A stretch of 64,000 nt of DNA, from assembly GCA_002399405.1 (NCBI GenBank), contig DHDP01000013.1, positions 1 through 64,000 of the forward strand. Direction: 5' to 3'. The DNA comes from Treponema sp. UBA4873 (GTDB taxonomy: Bacteria; Spirochaetota; Spirochaetia; Treponematales; Treponemataceae). Below, in pieces: positions 59,806-64,000 of the stretch. Each line of letters begins with the position of its first letter. The first letter of the stretch is position 1. Below the pieces are notes generated by a model. The model was not told the DNA's origin, searched no databases, and saw only the letters and a list, made by a program, of their open reading frames with translations. A program made the translations under genes and the position numbers.

Positions 59806-60605
59806 GAACTACCGCCTGCCGCAGCGAAAAGCTGTATGAGACTCGTAATTCCGCCGTTGAAAGAACGCTCGAAGAAATCGCAGAGCGACGGCATAAGCAC
59901 CGTTATAAGAAAAAACGCCACAAGCAGCATGATTGAAAATCCTTCCGAAAGCAGGTTCATCTGCGGTGCGGCGCGTGAAAGAATCGCCATGCAGACTGTT
60001 ACGAGCATGAGTGTTCCGACTATCGGCAGCGATATGACGAGTGCGTCTGCGAAAAGCTGCGTAAGTCCTCCGACAAGAAATTTAACAATTTTTTCGCGCG
60101 CATCCAGAAGCTTGAACACATTCATCGTCGTAAAGCTGCCGGTAAGACCTTTCAGGAACAGTTTCTGAAACCAGTGGTTCTGCAGAAAAATCAGCATGGC
60201 AATGAGGTTCAGATACTGTCCCATAAGCGGATTTTCCACCTGCGACACCGAATCATATACCTCGGACGCGCTCAATCCCATCTGGAACGCAAAAAACTGT
60301 CCTGCTGTGCTGAATGCGGAAAATATGATTGTAATATAAAAGCCCATGATTACGCCGATCATGCCTTCTCCTATAAGCAGCATCACGTAGGTAAGATCGA
60401 ACGAACCGTCTTTTGCGATATACCGCGTGTATGCGGAGAAATCCGCAAACGGAAGAATGATGTACGCCATATATCCGGCAAGTGCAATTTTCGCAATGCG
60501 GGAGACGGAACGCATTGAAAAAAGAGGCAGCGTCATAAGCAGCGCAAAACAGCGTACTGCAATGAGGAGAAAAACCGGTGCCTGTGCTACTATCCGGTCA
60601 AGCAT
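59802..60605 (-). CDS. fliR: Flagellar export protein FliR
   Basis: A 267-residue membrane protein with about six helices. Features are APVFLLIAVRCFALLMTLPL, MLLIGEGMIGVIMGFYITII, FAFQMGLSASEVYDSVSQVE, and late ADALVISLPIVGTLMLVTV. With FliP and FliQ it forms the helical export gate. It lies nine bases after fliQ and overlaps flhB by four bases. Confidence 0.94.
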   Translation of the reverse strand: MLDRIVAQAPVFLLIAVRCFALLMTLPLFSMRSVSRIAKIALAGYMAYIILPFADFSAYTRYIAKDGSFDLTYVMLLIGEGMIGVIMGFYITIIFSAFSTAGQFFAFQMGLSASEVYDSVSQVENPLMGQYLNLIAMLIFLQNHWFQKLFLKGLTGSFTTMNVFKLLDAREKIVKFLVGGLTQLFADALVISLPIVGTLMLVTVCMAILSRAAPQMNLLSEGFSIMLLVAFFLITVLMPSLCDFFERSFNGGITSLIQLFAAAGGSS

Positions 60606-60614
60606 GCATCTACC

Positions 60615-60884
60615 CTATTTTGCCATCTCAGGAATCATTTTAAACAGGTTTATTGTGTAGCCGCCGAGCTGTGAGAACATCCAGCCGCCAAGAAGGGCAA
60701 GAACGGCAAGCATCGCGAGCATCTTAGGCAGGAACGTGAGCGTCTGTTCCTGTATCGACGTCGTCGCCTGAAAAATGGCAACTATAAGACCGACTATGAG
60801 CGCCACACCGAGAACGGGAGCCGCAAGTATGAATATTTCAAAAACGCTTCCCTGTATCAACGAAACTATCTGGCCGATCGACAT
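60615..60884 (-). CDS. fliQ: Flagellar export protein FliQ
   Basis: An 89-residue protein with two membrane helices (SVFEIFILAAPVLGVALIVGL and MLAMLAVLALLGGWMFSQLG) separated by FQATTSIQEQTLTFLPKM. This is the standard FliQ size and topology. Four copies join five FliP and one FliR in the export gate. It lies between fliP and fliR; GGAGG is seen upstream of the ATG. Confidence 0.95.
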   Translation of the reverse strand: MSIGQIVSLIQGSVFEIFILAAPVLGVALIVGLIVAIFQATTSIQEQTLTFLPKMLAMLAVLALLGGWMFSQLGGYTINLFKMIPEMAK

Positions 60885-60908
60885 TTTTTACCTCCTGTAA
60901 AAAGCAAG

Positions 60909-61754
60909 TTATTTTATAACGGAATTGAACAGCTGCTGAGTGAGCAGTCCCCATCCGTCGACAAGGACGAAGAGCATGAGCTTGAACGGCATGGAAATCT
61001 GGACGGGCGGAAGCATCATCATGCCCATCGACATAAGGATGCTCGCGACGACCATATCTATGATGATGAACGGAATGTACAGCAGTACGCCTATCTTGAA
61101 CGCAACGGTCAGTTCGTGAAGAATATACGCCGGTATAAGAACGTGCGTCGGCACATCTGCGAGCGTACGCGGTTTTTCCATTTTTCCCATCGCCATAAAC
61201 AATGAAATATAGCTCGTATCCTCGGACATCTGGCTGTACATAAAAATGCGCATGGGAGCTTCGGCTTCCTTATACGCTTCGTCTATGCTTATCTGTCCGT
61301 CGGAGAGCGGTTTGAACGACTTGTTGTATATCTGCGTGAACGTCGGCCACATGACGAACAGCGTCATAAAAAACGCAATGCCGTTCAGAACGGACGTCGG
61401 AGGAACCTGCTGCAGGGAAAGCGCGCGCTTAATAAAATCGAGAACGATTGAGAAGCGCAGAAAGCAGGTTGTGAGAATAAGCAGACTCGGCGCAAGCGTC
61501 AGAACTGTAAGCAGCAGCAGGAGCTGTACGGAAAACGCCGCCTGTTTTCCCGTCGTCGGCTGCGTAATATTGATGTCGATATTCGGCACCGTTGCGCTGC
61601 GGATCGTGTTGCCCATCTCCGTCGTACCGCGTGCCGGACCGTTCGGAAGCGTACTCTGCTGCGCAGAAACAGGCAGCGCGCACATAAGTCCTATCAGAGT
61701 GCACAAAACGACAAACAGGCTGTATTTTTTTATTTTTAGGGAAATCTGCTTCAT
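60909..61754 (-). CDS. fliP: Flagellar export protein FliP
   Basis: A 281-residue protein with a signal peptide (KKYSLFVVLCTLIGLMCALP) and four membrane helices. Family motifs are LTVLTLAPSLLILTTCFLRF, FSIVLDFIKRALSLQQVPPT, NGIAFFMTLFVMWPTF and SILMSMGMMMLPPVQISMPFK. It forms five subunits of the export gate. The ATG at 61754 is preferred over upstream in-frame starts because it begins the signal peptide; it lies one base after the fliO stop. Confidence 0.95.
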   Translation of the reverse strand: MKQISLKIKKYSLFVVLCTLIGLMCALPVSAQQSTLPNGPARGTTEMGNTIRSATVPNIDINITQPTTGKQAAFSVQLLLLLTVLTLAPSLLILTTCFLRFSIVLDFIKRALSLQQVPPTSVLNGIAFFMTLFVMWPTFTQIYNKSFKPLSDGQISIDEAYKEAEAPMRIFMYSQMSEDTSYISLFMAMGKMEKPRTLADVPTHVLIPAYILHELTVAFKIGVLLYIPFIIIDMVVASILMSMGMMMLPPVQISMPFKLMLFVLVDGWGLLTQQLFNSVIK

Positions 61755-61755
61755 G

Positions 61756-62397
61756 TCATTTACCCGGATTAAGTCTGTCGTGCTGCTTTTTGAGCAGTCC
61801 TGCGGCTTTTTCACCCGCATTGCTGAATACATTTCCGTTTTTTTCTTTCGGACCGTTCGGCATGAAAATTGAAAGGATGTCGTTGAAATTACGAGGTTTC
61901 TTCGTGTTGGCCTGTTTATCGGCGTACAGATTCATCGCGTCGATTGTTTCCTTGTCGGTAACTTCACCGATAAGGTTCACCGCATTGTCCGTTACGCCGA
62001 TGATGTACGCTTTTTCGTCGAGAAGCGAAACTATCTGCACCGATTTTCCAGGGGATAATGTGACGGAGGAAACGACGCGGAGAAACTGATCCGTGTTGTT
62101 CACTCTGCCGGTGTTGCGCTTCATAAGCCATAACACGCCGTATATACATGCAATGACGACTGCAAGCACAAGAATCATGCGTACAAACAGCCAGACGGTG
62201 GCGCCCCGCGACGTACCGGGCTGCTGGTTAGCAGCAGTGTTTATAGGGAGTGTCGTTTCGTCCACCGCAGATTCGGTCTGCTGCGTCTGCTGAACTTTTG
62301 TATTTTCTGTAATTTCGGCAGAAGCCTGCGCAAACACGCACGTTATGCACAGAAAGAGTACAGCGCACGCCGTACAAATTTTTTTTGAGCAATTCAA
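61756..62397 (-). CDS. fliO: Flagellar biosynthesis protein FliO
   Basis: A 213-residue protein. It has an N-terminal signal-like segment (ICTACAVLFLCITCVFAQAS), a periplasmic stretch rich in T and Q, one membrane helix (VWLFVRMILVLAVVIACIYG) and a basic cytoplasmic domain with FLRVVSSVTLSPGKSVQIV, matching the short FliO family (LxPGKxL-type motif). FliO helps assemble the FliP ring. It is divergent in sequence across bacteria; assignment rests on position between fliN and fliP and on the cytoplasmic motif. Confidence 0.85.
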   Translation of the reverse strand: MNCSKKICTACAVLFLCITCVFAQASAEITENTKVQQTQQTESAVDETTLPINTAANQQPGTSRGATVWLFVRMILVLAVVIACIYGVLWLMKRNTGRVNNTDQFLRVVSSVTLSPGKSVQIVSLLDEKAYIIGVTDNAVNLIGEVTDKETIDAMNLYADKQANTKKPRNFNDILSIFMPNGPKEKNGNVFSNAGEKAAGLLKKQHDRLNPGK

Positions 62398-62422
62398 AAT
62401 TTTTCCCCCACCCGCAAAAAAT

Positions 62423-63583
62423 CTAGCGCAGTTCCGTCACCCTCTCCAATGAAGACAATATTTCCGTAACGCGGACGCCGAAGTTTTCATCGATGACGAC
62501 GACTTCGCCTTTTGCAATAGGTTTATGGTTTACAAGAATGTCTACAGGTTCACCTGCAAGCTTGTCAAGTTCGATGATAGTTCCTTCCCCCATTCCCAGA
62601 ATATCCTTGATCTGCTTTTTGGTACGGCCGAGTTCTACGGTCATTTCCATGTAAACATCCATGATAAGGCCGATGTTTCCCTGCTCTGCGCCGGATGTGT
62701 TTCCCTGCAGAATCGGATACTGGAGCGCCTGTACGTTCGGCACATTTGCCCCCATATTCTGGCCCATCATCTGCGGCATACCGCCCATCTGGTTCATACC
62801 CATCATCTGCTGCATGCCGCCCATCTGATTCATACCCATATTCTGCATACTGCCTGTCTGAAACGCCCCGCCGGCCATATTTCCGGCCGCCATATCCGCT
62901 GTGCCGGCCGCCCCCTTCTGCTGTTCTGCGCCCGTTTTTCCGCCGAGTGCTCTGCTTATCTGTTCCGCAGCTTCTCCGCCCACAGCTTCCCAGAGAGTAT
63001 ATCCCTGCCCGTTAAGCGTCAGCGGATAACTGAAAAGCGCGAACATATTCTGCGGTATACGGATTATTGCCTTAGGATCGTTGCGCGCTGTCGGAACGTT
63101 GCATTCAATTCCGGAAAGTTTGCCGGTCTTTTCAAGTGCCTGAATTTCATCGTTCGTATGAGTTGAAACTGCCTCCGAAATAACGGAAAGCGCCATATCG
63201 TCCAGATCCGCGTTTTCCTCCTTATTCATGAGGCTCACGATTTTCTGCGCAAATTCGGGTGCCAGAATGTAGAGATGATCTCCGCTGAGCCCTTTCGAGA
63301 AATCGGCAAGAACGTCGACGACAACTTCCGGCAGTTTTGCAAGAAGACGGTCGCGGTCGAGGGTTTCGACGACGGGCGTATCCGCCGAAAAAGACGCTCC
63401 CGTCATCTTATTAAGATTCTCTACAAGCGGAGCTTTTAGTTCATCGGCAAATTTCTGCAGTACGGCAGTGTCGATATGTACAGCAGGAGCGCCGCCGACC
63501 TGTCCCGACGAATTGAGGCCGTCAACAGATACGCCGGAAAGCAGCGCGTCAATTTCATCCTGCGATATTGCACCATCACTCAT
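62423..63583 (-). CDS. fliN: Flagellar motor switch protein FliN (FliY type) with Met-Gly-rich linker
   Basis: A 386-residue protein. The N-terminus GAISQDEIDALLSGV is the CheY-P-binding segment of FliM/FliY. Residues about 40-210 form a CheC-like region (NKMTGASFSADTPVVE, ILAPEFAQKIVSLM, MALSVISEAVSTHTND). A linker of about 40 residues is made of M, G, Q and N in near-repeats (MNQMGGMQQMMG). The C-terminal SpoA domain has VYMEMTVELGRTKKQIKDIL, LDKLAGEPVDILVNHKPIAKG and NFGVRVTEIL. AAGGAG precedes the ATG at 63583, which decides the start. It overlaps the fliM end by eight bases. Confidence 0.93.
   Translation of the reverse strand: MSDGAISQDEIDALLSGVSVDGLNSSGQVGGAPAVHIDTAVLQKFADELKAPLVENLNKMTGASFSADTPVVETLDRDRLLAKLPEVVVDVLADFSKGLSGDHLYILAPEFAQKIVSLMNKEENADLDDMALSVISEAVSTHTNDEIQALEKTGKLSGIECNVPTARNDPKAIIRIPQNMFALFSYPLTLNGQGYTLWEAVGGEAAEQISRALGGKTGAEQQKGAAGTADMAAGNMAGGAFQTGSMQNMGMNQMGGMQQMMGMNQMGGMPQMMGQNMGANVPNVQALQYPILQGNTSGAEQGNIGLIMDVYMEMTVELGRTKKQIKDILGMGEGTIIELDKLAGEPVDILVNHKPIAKGEVVVIDENFGVRVTEILSSLERVTELR
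62765..62836 (-). repeat. Two tandem 36-bp units encoding the FliN Met-Gly-rich linker
   Basis: Units at 62765-62800 and 62801-62836 differ at three of 36 positions and each encodes 12 residues, so copy-number change keeps the frame. A partial, degenerate third unit follows. Confidence 0.75.
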
Positions 63584-64000
63584 ATGAATCATCTCCTTCT
63601 ACGGACAGTTCTTCAAAATCATCCGCCTGAATGTCTTCTATTTTGCCGGTGATTTGAACGGCCATTTTCTTACCGACGACACCGGGCTGGCAATAGAATT
63701 TCTTTTTGTTTCCGACGCTGAGCGTCAGCGGATCTCCGACACGAATATTTGAAAGACGAATTACGTCGCCGACGCGCAGGCTGAGCACGTCGCGGATGGG
63801 CAGGTCAATCGAACCGACCTCGGCAACAACGTCCATATCTACTGAAGAAAGTTTTTCCTTGAGCGTACCGAGATACTGGGTGGTCGAACTTCTGCGAACG
63901 GAACTGAACCAGAACTGTGAAGACAATTTAGAAATTATCGGCTCAATGGTAAGATACGGAATACAGAAGTTCATCATCCCTTCCTCGTCGCCGACTTTCG
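63576..64000 (-). CDS. fliM: Flagellar motor switch protein FliM, C-terminal part (5' end outside window)
   Basis: The frame stays open to the right edge, so the gene is cut by the window. The visible 141 codons begin KVGDEEGMMNFCIPYLTIEPI, a typical FliM middle-domain end, and continue with the C-terminal SpoA-type domain: VDMDVVAEVGSIDLPIRDVL, LRVGDVIRLSNIRVGDPLTL and KKFYCQPGVVGKKMAVQITG. FliM links MotAB, FliG and FliN in the switch complex and binds CheY-P by its missing N-terminus. Its 3' end overlaps fliN. Confidence 0.94.
   Translation of the reverse strand, partial: KVGDEEGMMNFCIPYLTIEPIISKLSSQFWFSSVRRSSTTQYLGTLKEKLSSVDMDVVAEVGSIDLPIRDVLSLRVGDVIRLSNIRVGDPLTLSVGNKKKFYCQPGVVGKKMAVQITGKIEDIQADDFEELSVEGDDSYE

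Noticed and set aside
1..64000. tRNA, rRNA, CRISPR arrays and riboswitches
   Set aside because: No cloverleaf, rRNA-like block, regularly spaced repeat set or known aptamer consensus was recognised in the gaps between genes.

Overview
The window comes from a spirochaete, most likely a Treponema species. The evidence is the gene order of the right half: a flagellar export and motor operon (fliM-fliN-fliO-fliP-fliQ-fliR-flhB-flhA-flhF-flhG-fliA plus FapA-like and small proteins) and a V-type ATPase operon with a DUF2764 gene in place of a recognisable subunit C, both typical of treponemes. The species cannot be told from the sequence alone. No rRNA, tRNA, CRISPR array or complete insertion sequence was seen.

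Positions 1-38863 form a cell-surface polysaccharide locus. It opens with the end of an Rpn-type nuclease/transposase gene. Then come an outer-membrane Wzi-like protein, a Wzx-like flippase, UDP-galactopyranose mutase and three AT-rich glycosyltransferase genes (4732-7666). A mosaic of short modules in alternating orientation follows: glycosyltransferases, UDP-glucose dehydrogenase beside a two-domain transferase, GtrA and GtrII-like membrane proteins, and a WecE-like aminotransferase with an ArnC-like transferase and a GT-C-like membrane protein. The rest is one long plus-strand run: a GtrA-glycosyltransferase fusion, a YidC-phosphotransferase fusion, a CDP-glycerol glycerophosphotransferase relative, a cytidylyltransferase-aminotransferase fusion, the GDP-heptose genes (hddA, gmhA, hddC-gmhB fusion), a priming glycosylphosphotransferase and a POTRA-like outer-membrane barrel.

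The most unusual content is a pair of paralogous proteins (11035-13689 minus and 24818-27556 plus) that join a YidC/Oxa1-type insertase domain to an alkaline-phosphatase-superfamily (LtaS/EptA/sulfatase-like) domain. With the CDP-glycerol transferase relative and the cytidylyltransferase fusion, they suggest a glycan decorated or linked by phosphodiesters, resembling teichoic acid chemistry, in a spirochaete. The second unusual feature is promoter layout: several transcription units in this locus have a -35/-10 pair with a 17-bp spacer and a -10 box ending only 6-10 bases before the ATG, with no Shine-Dalgarno sequence, which predicts leaderless mRNAs. The vegetative operons to the right use ordinary leaders.

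From 38887 to the right end all genes are on the minus strand. In transcription order from the right these are the flagellar operon (64000-49783), galM (49687-48626), the V-ATPase operon (48526-41338: E, DUF2764, A, B, D, I, K), an array of hairpins with an intrinsic terminator, ispG (41102-40014) and a TPR-like exported protein, which ends in a hairpin shared with the polysaccharide locus.
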